Shown here: positions 1 to 12,496 of the stretch, one piece after another
How the letters are laid out: each line of letters starts with the position of its first letter
How positions within the stretch are numbered: position 1 is the stretch's first letter
Source: Gigantopelta aegis
Taxonomy: Eukaryota; Mollusca; Gastropoda; Neomphalida; Peltospiridae
Length of the DNA: 64,000 nt
Direction: 5' to 3'
Assembly: GCF_016097555.1 (NCBI RefSeq)
Contig: NC_054712.1
Location: 46,966,571-47,030,570, forward strand
Made by a program: the position numbers and the translations under genes
The notes under the pieces: generated by a model
What the model saw: only the letters and a program-made list of their open reading frames with translations
Databases searched by the model: none
Told to the model about the DNA's origin: nothing

Positions 1-32
1 GAATGTTATACTGTTCAAAGTTTTTTTTTTTA

Positions 33-90
33 CAATCTGATTAAAATTAGCTCTACTGGGTCTAGCAGTAGATCTGGTATGTTCCCAAAA
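33..90 (+). mobile_element. Possible end fragment of the same MULE-like MITE
   Basis: caatctgattaaaattagct is close to the terminus of the element at 10717-11307, then diverges. No second arm was found. Confidence 0.35.
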
Positions 91-675
91 CTGGCAATCT
101 CCAGATTAGGTAAGCGGTGAGGTGTTCTAATCCGCTTCCAGAAATGGGAAAACTGGCGTGAGCAATTAAGGCCAATTTAGACGCAGGAGGATTACGAGAT
201 GTGTGAAGAACAGAGGGGGCGATTAACGAGATTAACCTTAATGAGCAGTGAAGAGCAGAGGTCAGCCGGAATAGAGATTGCAAGAAAATTAATGTTTGTT
301 ATATCTCAGTAAAATTTGGAGATAGGAAATACTACCAATTTAGACGTGTGGGGTTAACGAGATCAATAATGTTATAACGTAAAATTTGGAGACAGGAAAT
401 ACTACCTATATAAATACTGTACAGTCATGATGTTTGTTATGTTTGAGAACGCCAACAAGGAAGCCCATCTGCTGCAGCTGGAAGGTGGACAGAAACCAAG
501 GAAGTCCCGCCGCACCGAAGAAGACAAGCACAAGCTCTTCCAGCTGGGATTGGAGTACGTCACGTGTACCCGGGACACGGCTTCCTACTTGTCAGCTTGC
601 GGTGGAGTGCTTTCTGGGACATTTCGTGTGTAAAGTGTGACTGGATGTGCTTTCAAATTGTGGACAAAATACTGT

Positions 676-1503
676 TTAAATCCGCACACCCTAGTTCCAT
701 CCAGCGAAAATAAATTATAATTTGGTTAATCTACAAACCTGTAACACACTTAGATCACGTTTTTATCAAATGGAGTGAAAAAGCAGGTTTTATATCGATA
801 AATACCATGGGAATCCCCATGTCCCAATTGCTTGAAATAATTTTGAAAGTTAGTATTTTGATGTCACCGGTAGATGTCGCTCGAAGCACAACAATGCCTA
901 CGTCACGACAAATTTCACAGACTTGGGGTGCGTTTCTTTCACCTCTCCTGGACATGTTCCAACTGTTCTGTCCTGGTTGTATCCCCCTCCAGATATCGTA
1001 AGACTTAGCAAAATTATTGGTTTTAAGGGTTTGTAACGTTTTGTATTGAGACACTTATTTGTCTGAACTTTATTGTTACTGAAAATGTTCACGAACTGTG
1101 AGGAAAAATCTCACAAATGAACAACAACAAATCGGATGTTGACTGCGCGAACCGTGCACGAGAAAACAAACCGAACCAAAATGATAACGGTCACGTGGTA
1201 TACCAACGTCTGTGACATTGAAATGGAAATATCCCCTCTAAAAATAGATTAGACCTTGTCTGCTCAACGGTTTTTTCTCAAACGTGTGTCCGTTTTTAAG
1301 AAATACGAAAAATGTATTTTGTGGTATTACAAACACCAGGATTACCAGGATTACCAAAAAACACTTCAGGTGAATGGAAATGTATATTCTACATAATAAA
1401 CGGCAAGTAAAGTGCAATTTTATTTGTAAAAAAATGGGTTTAATAGCGAAAAACAACGCCGTAATGGTTAACAACTAGCCGTAACTAGGGTGTGTCCCTT
1501 TAA
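676..1503. mobile_element. TTAA-flanked MITE (828 bp), CCCTAGTT family, long form
   Basis: Ends TTAAATCCGCACACCCTAG and (inverted) TTAAAGGGACACACCCTAG lie at TTAA sites. The interior matches 51574-52411 over its whole length in reverse orientation. There is no transposase. It lies in intron 3 of gene A. Confidence 0.75.
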
Positions 1504-1617
1504 CAAAAGTACATAATAAATATATTGTCGTAATTAATTGCTTTTGTTATTGCTTTGATTACCGATCAATAGTCAACCGTCAGTGGTATGATTAATCGTC
1601 AGTGGTACCGGGAACAT

Positions 1618-1672
1618 CAGCTAAGGTGATGGGCCATCATTTAAGGTGATGGGCCATCATTTAAGGTGACGG
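1618..1672 (+). repeat. 22-bp tandem repeat
   Basis: About 2.5 units of aaggtgatgggccatcattt. The rest of 1504-1807 shows nothing recognisable. Confidence 0.7.
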
Positions 1673-1807
1673 GACACCAATTAGTAAGGGTGAGCAATAA
1701 ACTGCCAGAAATGGTTGTCCAATTAAGAGGTGTTATAATCTCACTGCCAGATTCGGGAATGCCAGAATCGGGAATAAACCGTATTTATTTATTATTGCAG
1801 GATAAAT

Positions 1808-1940
1808 AAAATAACTGGTTACTGTCTTAAGGTATCGGCTTTATCCTGCTCAGGTCGAATGGCGAATGCCGCTTGTGACTCTCGCCACTCTAACCTTTGC
1901 AAGATAAAGCCGATATCTTAAAACGGCAACCGGTTATTTT
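1808..1940. mobile_element. Small palindromic MITE
   Basis: Arms aaataactggttactgtctt/aaggtatcggctttatcctgc and the inverse ending aaccggttatttt make a hairpin of about 130 bp. Confidence 0.65.
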
Positions 1941-1944
1941 CTAT

Positions 1945-2262
1945 GTATAAAGAAGGAAGGACGCACTCAACACATTTTGTTTACGGTTATATGGCGTCGG
2001 ACATATGGTTAAGGACCACACAGATATTGAGAGAGAAAACCCGCTGTCGCCGCTTCATGGGCTTCTTTTCGATTAGCAGCAAGGGATCTTTTATACGCAC
2101 CATTCCACAGACAGGATATTACATACCACGACATTTGTTACACCAGTTGTGGAACACTGGCTGGAACGAAAAATAATCCAGTGGGTCCACTGACGGGAAT
2201 CGATCCTAGATCGATCGCGCATCAGGCGAACGCTGTACCACTGGGCTACGCCCCGCACACTG
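1945..2262 (-). mobile_element. tRNA-derived SINE, head type 1
   Basis: The minus strand reads a head with box A GTAGCCCAGTGGTA-like and box B GGATCGATTCCCG-like, the shared core (CCAGTG..CAC…GATCCCTTGCTGCTAATCG) and the tail TGAGTGCGTC. Full length, moderately diverged. Confidence 0.8.
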
Positions 2263-2284
2263 TGCAAAGACTAAAGAGATATTA

Positions 2285-3784
2285 TATACTCTTCAAAAGA
2301 AGAAACGCAAAACCACATTGTCGTAACATTTGGAGAATTGATTTAATTATTGAATGGTGAGTCCGATAATTACCAAATGTTGCAGGATTGTTCACAATTC
2401 ACTCTAGTCCATTGTGAGTAAGTGATAGGACACACCACCAAGGTCAAGGTCATCTGGAGTCAATACCGTGTGTGGCCTCCGCGTGTGTTGACAACTGCCT
2501 GGCACCGCCTGCCCATTGAAGCAACCAGAGTACGGATGACGTCCCGGGGGATGGTGGCCCACTCGGCCTGCAAGGCTGCTGCCAGCTCGGGCAGGGTCTG
2601 GGGCTGTGGTTGTTGCTGTCGGAGGCGTCGGTCCAACTCGTCCCATAGACTCAATTGGGTTCAAATCCGGTGATATCGATGGCCAAGGAAGGACATTAAT
2701 GTTGTTGTTCTGTAGGAAAGCCGTTGTGAGACGTGCTGTGTGAGGCCTGGCGTTGTCATGTTGGAACACTGCGTTGGCGTTGGCCATAACTGGAACGATG
2801 TGTGGCCGGAGGATCTGGTCAATGTAGCCCTGTGCATTCAGGTTGCCCTGCACGTGGACCAGGTCAGTTCTGCCAGTGTGTGAGATGGCTGCCCACACCA
2901 TGACACTACCCCCGACGAATCTGTCCACTTCCTGCACGCAGTTTGCCGCATAACGTTCACCACGACGCCTATACACGCGACATCTTCCATCATGACGTCG
3001 GAGCAGAAATCGGGACTCGTCACTGAACCACACCTGTCTCCATCGCAGTTGATGCCATTGTCGATGAATCTGGCACCACTGCAGTCGGAGTCGACGGTGT
3101 TGTGGTGTTAAGATGACACCTCGAACTGGACGTCTGGCACGAATTCCTACCTCACGTAGGCGGTTCCGTACGGTCTGGTCGGATAACCTGCGCAAACCTG
3201 GTATTGCTGCGGCTGTGGAGGTGGCAGTAGTCAATCGTTCCCGAAGGTGGCGTACCCGGATGTAGCGGTCCTGCCCGGGGGTAGTGACCCGTGGTCGACC
3301 GGATCTAGGGAGGTCACGTGTTGATCCATGTTGCTGGTAACGGTCCCACAGTCTGGAGATGGTGCTTGGGAACACATGGAATGCCCTGGCAACGGCCGTT
3401 CTGGATTCGCCTGCGTCTAGTCGGCCGATGGCATTGTTTCTCTGCGGTTCACTGAGACGTGGCATGTCTTGAATTGTCAACTGTCGGCCAGATACAGAGG
3501 CCAGGCAAGCGAACACCCTGCACTTTTATACTGTCGGTGTTCATGTTGCACGTGCAGACAACGCACGTGCAGTGGTGACATGGTTTGCACGTGGCTGCGT
3601 TTTTGCGAATATTCACATTTTGGAACTTTATTGTACAGTAGCTGCGTTTTATCGAATGTAACCGTGGGAATGTGTTTGGGACATGCAATGACCTTATATT
3701 CACAAAGCATGAACCGGTAGGAAACATAAAATTGGAGTTATAACCCATTTGTACCCTTTTGCGTTTCTTTTTTTGAAGAGTATA
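2285..3784 (-). mobile_element. Tc1-like DD34E transposon, copy 1
   Basis: The terminal inverted repeats begin TATACTCTTCAAAA and AAGAAACGCAAAA, bordered by TA. The transposase frame (3516-2404, minus) has an N-terminal HTH (SEPQRNNAIGRLDAGESRTA), a second HTH with a GRPR hook (SGRPRVTTP), the DDE domain with WFSDESRF and FQHDNARPH, and SPDLNPIE 34 residues after the second Asp. After PIE the frame shifts (a two-base loss compared with the expected PIEHLWDELDRR), and the C-terminus WDELDRRLRQQ lies in another frame. The element is probably inactive. It sits in intron 3 of gene A. Confidence 0.93.
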
Positions 3785-3941
3785 CTATAGTCGACCGCCC
3801 CTCTCCCCACCTACTCTCCCGCAACTCTGCTCACAAGGCGAAGTGGATAGGTAGTAAAAGCAAAACGACAAAACAAAAAAACAAAACAAAACACTTAAAA
3901 AACCCCACTAACAAGTCTAATTTTTTCAACTGGAAGACATA

Positions 3942-4182
3942 CAGTCAAATTTTGATAGTTCGCCTTTCAACTGGGGATGCATAGTTTTCAGAGTTCAGAG
4001 GTAGGCAGCGAAGCGCAGGCTTCTTACACTATTTTAGCGAAATCAACCAGCTGCAATGCTGAAACCAGCTACAATGTAGTTTCAAAGTTGAACTCTTATA
4101 TATTAATTTCGAAAACTCGAACTCCCTGAAACTCGAACTATTTCCTCGTCCCCTTCAAGATCGAGTTATCGAAGTTTGACTG
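3942..4182. mobile_element. Tc/pogo-type MITE abutting a splice donor
   Basis: Ends CAGTCAAATTTTGATAGTTC and (inverted) CAGTCAAACTTCGATAACTC, flanked by TA. The right TA (4183-4184) includes the +6 base of the exon 3 donor of gene A. Confidence 0.75.
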
Positions 4183-4189
4183 TACTTAC

Positions 4190-4545
4190 CTTTGGAGATG
4201 GGATAACTGAAAACGAGTTCATGATCCTATCCGGGTACTCGTCTTGCAGCCTGTTCATGAGCAGTGTGCCTAAGCCGGAACCAGTGCCGCCCCCTATCGA
4301 GTGCACCGTCTGGAATCCTTGAAAAAAGTCACAGCCTTCTACTTCTTTTCGCATCACGTCAATGACGATGTCGGCGATGATGTAACCTTCGTTGTAGTGG
4401 CCCTTGGCGAAGTTGTTAGCGGCGCCATATCGGCCAAAGATGAAGTTGTCTGGCCGGTAAATCCCGCCAAAATGTCCCGACCTGATAGTGTCAATAGTGC
4501 CCGGCTCCAGGTCGACAAGGATAGTTCGAGGGACAAATTTACCAC
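4190..4545 (-). CDS. Gene A exon 3
   Basis: 356 nt, open throughout, from [17 protein letters not shown] to [10 protein letters not shown]. The donor is GTAAGT. The TA target site of a MITE (3942-4182) begins at the last base of this donor consensus. The acceptor is weak in pyrimidines (tttttgtaag) and is followed upstream in the intron by tandem copies of itself. Confidence 0.9.
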
Positions 4546-7500
4546 CTTACAAAAACAACAACAGTGTATACCTTACTTTTAATAAGCCAATGTATAAGTG
4601 TTTTTGTTTTTTTAATTACCACTTTGTAATATTATAAGTACTTTTTTTATTTACCACCATGTAGTATTAAGTACTTTTTTATTTACCACCTTGTAGTATA
4701 AGTACTTTTTTATTTAGCACCGTGTAGTATAAGTACTTTTTTATTTACCACCTTGTAGTATAAGTACTTTTTTTTATTTAACACCTACAAACCAGTGTAT
4801 ACCTTACTTTGAATTAGCTAATGCATAAGTACTTCTTATTTTTTAAATCCCGCTTCCCCGTTTCCTTTTTCTTTTAAATCATTTCTTACTTATCTGACAG
4901 CTCCTATATTTCAACTATTTTTGCTGTCTAGTTCCACATCCCAGTCCTTGTCTCTCCAACAGCGACATGTGCTCGTCTTTTGTGCCCTTCTCTATCCCAC
5001 GACTATAATTTTCTGTCCACCTTTGTTGTAAGATTTGATTTACCACTTCTAACATTGGCAAGACACACCTGCAACCACATACCATACTCCTCTACTACCG
5101 GCAATCATTAGTGAGTGCCGTGGGTTAGACCAGCTTTATGAGCGGAAGCGTAGAACATGCCAAGTGCGTACAGGGAAGATCACAGAGACAGCACTCGCGA
5201 AGAAAGTTGAGACAGGTAGGCGATGATGTGGACAGCCCAATAGACAATTGAAGGAAGTTGACAGAATAGGGTTGAAACGGAGTGAAATCATAATTAGAAG
5301 TTTGCATTTATATAATAAATGATGGGGATGGTAGTCCAAGGGTGATAGACGAGAAAAGGAATCACAGCGTGGGCTAGGTTTAACGGGATTGGAACCACTG
5401 ACCATGTAGCTCACTATTGTGGGTATGCCAACCATTAGTCAATAAAATGTATTCCAGTACTTATGTTTATATATTACAGATCAACTATGAAATTATAGTG
5501 AGCATTGTATGCGACTGTTTGCTGTTTGTGTGCTTTGTTTAACGACACCACTAGAACACACTGATTTATTAATCATCGGCTATTGTATGCTAATCATTTG
5601 GTAATTCTGACATGTAGTCTGAGAGGAAACCCGCTACATGTTTCCATCAGAATCCTTGTCTCAAAGACTGGCCACTATCAAGTATGGCCTTTCCAGATAT
5701 TGTCAAAAAGATTTCGAGACAAGAGGTATTATTCACATGTGGATTCTCAAGAATTCCACAGATTTACTTGAAATCATTCACTCTGAATCCAGATCAAGTT
5801 CACTAATACTAAAACATTAGACTTTTCAACATTATACACAACAATCACCCACGACAAAGTTAAGAAAAAAAACCTCCATTCTTTAATCAATAGTGTATTT
5901 GTTACAAAGAACGGTAAACGAAGATATAAGTACATAATACACGGATATGGACAATTCGTAAAGACCGAGAATGAATCCTGACTAACGTATACTGAGACAG
6001 AGATATTATGTGATATAATTGATTTTCTCATTGACAACATGGCAAAGTTGGGCTTAGGACAATTCCCCACTGTTCGCCGATTTATTACTTTATGAATACT
6101 TTACTTTCCGCTATATTGATGACCTTATATCATCCAATAAACAAATTACCGTCCATTGATTTACAAGAAAGAAAGAAATGTTTTATTTAACGACGCACTC
6201 AACACATTTTATTTACGGTTATATGGCATCAGACATATGGTTAAGGATCACACAGAGTTTGAGAGGAAACCCGCTGTCGCCACTACATGGGCTACTCTTT
6301 CCGATTAGCAGCAAGGGATCTTTTATTTGCGCTTCCCACAGGCAGGATAGCACAAACCATGGCCTTTGTTGAACCAGTTATGGATCACTGGTCGGTGCAA
6401 GTGGTTTACACCTACCCACTGAGCCTTGTGGAGCACTCACTTAGGGTTTGGAGTCGGTATCTGGATTAAAAATCCCATGCCTCGACTGGGATCCGAACCC
6501 ATTACCTACCAGCCTGTAGACCGATGGCCTAACCACGACGCCACAGAGGCCGGTTGATTTACAAGAGTTAGAAATAAAAGAAACATCTGAAGGTTTTAAA
6601 TCAGTTTCCTACCTCGATATATGCATAGCGATTCAAAGCGACACTGGTCTCCAAACTAAGCTGTATGATAAAAGAAACATCTGAAGGTTTTAAATCAGTT
6701 TCCTACCTCGATATATGCATAGCGATTCAAAGCGACACTGGTCTCCAAAATAAGCTGTATGATAAAAGGGATGAATTCAACTTTCCAATAGTAAATTTTC
6801 CATTTATGTCGAGCAATATACATTCTGCTCCAGCTTTTGGTGTCGACATATCACAACTTCTAAGATTTTCCCAAATGCCCATTCGACTCTGCATTGTGCA
6901 GAGATATGGCCCTGATCAAGTATTACGGTTTTACCGTTCAAATGTATATGCACTTTCCCAGCCATGACAGAACATACCACGGATTTCGATATATCAGTCA
7001 TGGTTCAAAATAACTACCGTAGTTCAAAATGTGTTGAAGGGTCGTTAAAAACACATTTGTTTAAAGTCCTACCCTGACCCCTCTCACTCACTAAACAGGT
7101 TATGATAGATGAAGTGTGTACCAACGACTGTATATTTGTACTGACACTTAAATCCATTTTTGTTTTAATAAAGACGAAACTATCTTCGAACATGTTTTTT
7201 AAAAAGTAATTTAATTGTTATAAAAAGTCTTAACGAATTTGTTAATATAGGCTTTCAAGTATCACATTCCCACTCGAGCTCTCTCGAACAATGCGGTTGT
7301 GTTGTGACACAGTGACCGTTGCTCTCTCCCGCCAACCCTTCCCTGGTCAAGTACAAAGTCCAGCACGCCGGGAACGCGGCCATTGTCACGTAGATCTCAA
7401 AGTATGCGGAGAAGGCGACTCAAGGCAGTACAGGGGGGACCAAACCCGGCGGCTCAAGAAGAAGTCGAGACCAGCAGGGGCGACTCGGGGGTGGGGGAGG

Positions 7501-10500
7501 GGGTACCAAAACTGGCGGCTCAACTGCCAGGGGCGGTCCCTTGTGCTTCGTCGACCCCCCCCCCCCCACACACACACACTACTCAGCTGCGGCCCACGCC
7601 AGGAGCGGCAAAGGAGGGGGTCAAAGCTGTCAGCACAACTGACAGTGGCGGCCCCTCCTTCAGCAGCACCAGCGCCGATGGATACTGGACACGTGATAAT
7701 CACGGCTCCACCGTCCAGCCCACCGGCGTCTACACCGGTTGTTGTTGCGGCGGACGCAGTGCGTGACACCAAGAAGCGGAAGGTGTCGGAACAGGACCCT
7801 TCCAGACCTCAACCCAGCACTTGGAGGATCGCCTGCGACAAGCTGCCTGCTCGGTACCGCGACAGTGTTAAAGGGGAGTTTACGTCTCCCTCTCAACTAG
7901 TCAACCCCTACAAGGAGACAAGCTGGAGACCGACACCATCTGGTCAGGGGCGGTACCAGTTACAGTATGTGGAGACATCTACTACGTAACATCGGAGCGG
8001 AAAGGGGTGTACTGCCAAGGACTCTTGAAATCAGCCATGGCAAATTCAATCATCCACCGAATTTTCAAGCTGACCCTGCCTGAGGAATATCAAGCACTGC
8101 TTCGGGATTGCTACGTTGACCTCGTCAAGTTCTTCCCAAAGTACCGAGTCGATCACCCCATCACCACGCCATGAGTTCCGCCGCCAACCTTTCAAGAACC
8201 TTCACCTCCAGGTAAGTAGCGAGTCGATCACCCCATCACCACGCCATGAGTTCCGCTGTAAACCTTTCAAGAACCTTCACCTCCAGGTATGTAGCGAGTC
8301 GATCACCTCATCACCACGTCATGAGTTCCGCCGCCAACCTTTCAAGAACCTTCACCTCCAGGTAAGTAGCGAGTCAATCACCCCATCACCACGCCATGAG
8401 TTCCGCTGTAAACCTTTCAAGAACCTTCACCTCCAGGTAAGTAGCGAGTCGATCACCCCATCACCACGCCATGAGTTCCGCTGTAAACCTTTCAAGAACC
8501 TTCACCTCCAGGTAAGTAGCGAGTCGATCACCCCATCACCACGCCATGAGTTCCGCCGCAAACCTTTCAAGAACCTTCACCTCCAGGTAAGGGTCTAGTC
8601 GGTCTTTAGACCTTTTGGCCGGTCTTCAAAATTTTATATTTATGTTTTTGTAAACAGTCCGACGCACTTCATTTACTTTATTTTGGCAGCCGTCTAAATT
8701 GCTCTAATCACCTTAAAACCATTTAAGCCGACCTTTTTAAATTTTATATTTGCACTTTAAATGTTTTCCAGACAAAGAGTAGAGGAGTGAATCAGCTGCT
8801 TTTGGTCTTAGGTCTCTGACCTAACGTCTACATTTGTATTCCAAATTCCGCCCACCTCAAACTTAACTACCCCCCCCCCCCCCCACCTCCATCTTAGTCA
8901 CTGGTGACGTCAGAGGTTAAGCCCGAGACAGGCGTGTTCGAAACCTTCGTGGTATATGAACACGTAAAAACAATTCTCTCTCAAGTATCCAAAAACCTGT
9001 GGTATATGTGCACTATGTGGACACCAAATGCTGCAGCGGAAGGTGTATTGTTGCTGTAAATGGCAATTTGACAGTTACTGCTAACAAACACGATCATACC
9101 TAGAAACGGCTGGGGTTGGAGAGAACAGATGCCCCTCTGAAAATGCGAATAAAAAATGCCACTTTTATTTTTAAGGTGTCTTTTTATTTATTTATTTATT
9201 TATTTACTGTCCAACAAAAAAAGTATACAAACATTAAATTGTATTCTGGTTCTTTGTATCGCTGCATACAGTAGGATGTGCGAGGGGTTTGAAGGTCAAA
9301 CCCAGTCCTCCCCATGCTCCGAGCAAATGTTCTTTTTTTAATGGGTTTTTAGTTTATTTCGGGGGGTAGGGAGGGAGCATAACCCGACCTCCCCATAAAA
9401 TAATTATCGCTTGCCACGTGCACAGCCTAGACACTAGTCTGAGCGTTAGGTACGCCCCTGATATCTGTGCTTGTTGTAAAACGATTTACGTTTTTACCCA
9501 TGGCCTCGGTGAAGTATACGTCGATTCTCTCCAGCTGAAGATCGGAACAACCGCGGAAAGTTCCAGTGTTGTCAACTCCATGTTCGTTAGCGATCACCTG
9601 CCAAAACTGGAAAACACAATTAGATTAGAACCGTTATAAATCGATCACAGAAATTTGTCACCGACCTTAGTTTTCGAGGTACATTTAGTCATGTGTGCAG
9701 AGATTCGAATTGAAACACTTTCCTGTTCAAAGCCACTTCCTTGCCCCTTCTTTCTTCCAGAAACGTCGCTCGTCACATTCTAGACCCTCCCCTGCATAAT
9801 TTCCTCCACACGCGCCTGTTATTATCTTATGTGGTTAGTATAAAATGAATTTAGGGTTAACCTATATCACATACAAAAGGACGACCAAAGACAAAAAGGA
9901 TTTGTCAAGATTAATCATTTAAGCATTACAAAGTAATATGTAATTGTATGGTAAAAATATTTACAGTTAGACATACGAGGGACAGTCAAAACGTTCATAG
10001 ACCAAAGTGGTTAGACCATCATGTTTGATTTTTCTTATTCTTTCAAACAACTGTCCTATCATTAAGCCGACTCTTCTTCTTTGTATAGTATTACTTAGCG
10101 GTAACCTACCCTGCTGACACCGTGAACTTGACCAGATTGGAACAGAAAAGAAAGAAATGTTTTATTTAACGACGCACTCAACACATTTTATTTTTACGGT
10201 TATATGGCGTCAGACATATGGTTAAGGACCACACAGATTTTGAGAGGAAACCTGCTGTCGCCACTACATGGGCTACTCTTCCGATTAGCAGCAAGGGATC
10301 TTTTATTTGCGATTCCCACAGGCAGGATAGCACAAACCATGGCCTTTGTTGAACCAGTTATGGATCACTGGTCGGTGCAAGTGGTTTACACCTACCCATT
10401 GAGCCTTGCGGAGCACTCACCCAGGGTTTGGAGTCGGTATCTGGATTAAAAATCCTATGCCTCGACTGGGATCCGAACCCAGTACCTACCAGCCTGTAGA

Positions 10501-12454
10501 CCGATGGCCTAACCACGACGCCACCGAGGCCGGTAGATTGGAACAGAGTCGTCATCAAGTTTATTACCAAGGAAGGTGAAGATAGGCCTACTGCTGAAAT
10601 TCACAAACGTATTAAAGTGACAGACCCTAGTTTCAGCCCATGGAAATGCACACTAAATTTAGTTAAATCTACAAACCTGTAACACATTTGGATAAAGTTA
10701 CACCTGAGTGAAACATCAATCTAATTAAAATTAGCTCCACAATTACATGTGGATCTAACACCAGCCAGTTGGAGCTCATGTCCACCAATCAAAACCTTAC
10801 TTGCAGAATCCTGCCAGTGATTTAAAACTAACAACACTGTGTAGTCCCCAATGTCCAGGTAACATTTCGCCTGTAAATAATAATTTAAATATTGACCAAT
10901 CACACTTCGCCTTTAATAACATTATTTGGGAGCATACAAATTCTAAAAATATCGGGCGAGTCTATTTTAGTGGCCGCAGTACAGCGAACCATACCAATAC
11001 GTACGGGGTGGGTTATCAGTCTTCAATTTTACATTAAAAATTATTTATTTATTTATAAAAAAACCCAACTAAATCAGTCTTCAGTTTTACATTACAAATT
11101 ATTTATTTTATAAAATAAAACATGTTTTAAGGCATTCGTAATTCACACGAAACATGTCGTATACCCTCAGGATAATTCGGAATGTTTTCAAATTATTTTT
11201 AAATCACTGGCAGGATTCTGCAAGTAAGGTTTTGATTCGTGGACATGAGCTCCAACTGGCTGGTGTTAGATCCACATGTAATTGTGGAGCTAATTTTAAT
11301 TAGATTGGTGAAACATGAGTTTCTGACTTTGAAATGGTGAAATACCCTCTAAAAATAGATTAAAACTCGACTTCATAACTCAGACGCACGTGCGTTTTTA
11401 AAAATATGAGAAATGCATTTTGTGATATTAAAAGCACCAGGATGACCAAAACCACTCCGAATGTACGGAAATTAATAATCTAACTAATAAAATCTAAGTA
11501 AAACATGATTTCAGTTATCAAAAACGGTTATAGTAGTCAAAAATATTCCTTAGTGTTTAAAAATTAGGGTATGTCCCTTTAATGGTTGGTGATTATGTTC
11601 TGTCCCGGAATTTCGTGATACCCGATTTAAAGATGATGGAAACATTTGTTTTGCTTAACAACATCACTATAGTTCGTTTGCGTGCATATAACTCTATAAT
11701 AAATAAAGTTAAAATACATATAAAAAATATATTATTAAGTTTTAAACCTATACCAACTCCAAAAAAAACAAATTGACAAAAAAAAATCTGTGTAAATAAA
11801 AGTTTCTTTACAAAGTATCAAATTGCATAGGCTAAATCTCATTTTACAATGCAGGTATGAAGACAACTGACGGAACAGTCAACATATAGAACGCACAGTT
11901 CTACCTTTAGTCTCGATGTACTGCATTATCGATTTTCTCGATAGCAATGCAGCTAAGGCTGTTCAAGCATGTTGTCTCCAACTCTGTATTAGACCAGCCT
12001 CGGTGGCGTAGTAGTTAGGCCATCGGTCTACAGGCTGGTAGGGACTGGGTTCGGATCCCAATCGAGGCATGGGATTTTTAATCCAGATATCGACTCCAAA
12101 CCCTGAGTGAGTGCTCCGCAAGGCTCAATGGGTAGGTGTAAACCACTAGCACTAACCAGTGATCCATAACTGGTTCAACAAAGGCCATGGTTTGTGCTAT
12201 CCTGCCTGTGGGAAGCGCAAATAAAAGATCCCTTGCTGCTAATCGGAAAGAGTAGCCCATGTAGTGGCGACAGCGGGTTTCCTCTTAAAATCTGTGTGGT
12301 CCTTAAACATATGTCTGACGCCATATAACCGTAAATAAAATGTGTTGAGTGCGTCGTTAAATAAAACATTTCTTTCCAACTCTGTATTAAAGGGACATTC
12401 CTGAGTTTGCTGCATTGTCAGATGTTTCCGACAAATAAAATATTTCTACGATTA

Positions 12455-12496
<42 letters not shown>

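Larger units (their letters stand above)
5690..6970 (+). mobile_element. Reverse-transcriptase element fragment, broken and split by a SINE
   Basis: Recognisable pieces include [38 protein letters not shown] (the YxDD catalytic box) and [20 protein letters not shown]. This wording occurs in a family of animal retroelement RTs that I would place near Penelope-like or other non-LTR elements, with uncertain rank. It is an old, partial fossil with several breaks. A SINE was inserted later, at 6169-6553, and a segment of about 90 bp is tandemly duplicated. Confidence 0.6.

Noticed and set aside
427-640. Short frames MMFVMFENANKEAH and MLCLRTPTRKP
   Set aside because: Only 68 codons, two overlapping frames, no similarity I recognise; likely repeat-derived.
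7386-7772. Minus-strand 128-codon frame in the GC-rich block
   Set aside because: GC-rich DNA has few stops; composition is Gly/Arg/Ser noise without a recognisable motif.
8146-8592. CRISPR-like array
   Set aside because: Units are contiguous, without unique spacers, and the genome is eukaryotic; a coding-like minisatellite. The same applies to 33775-34565.
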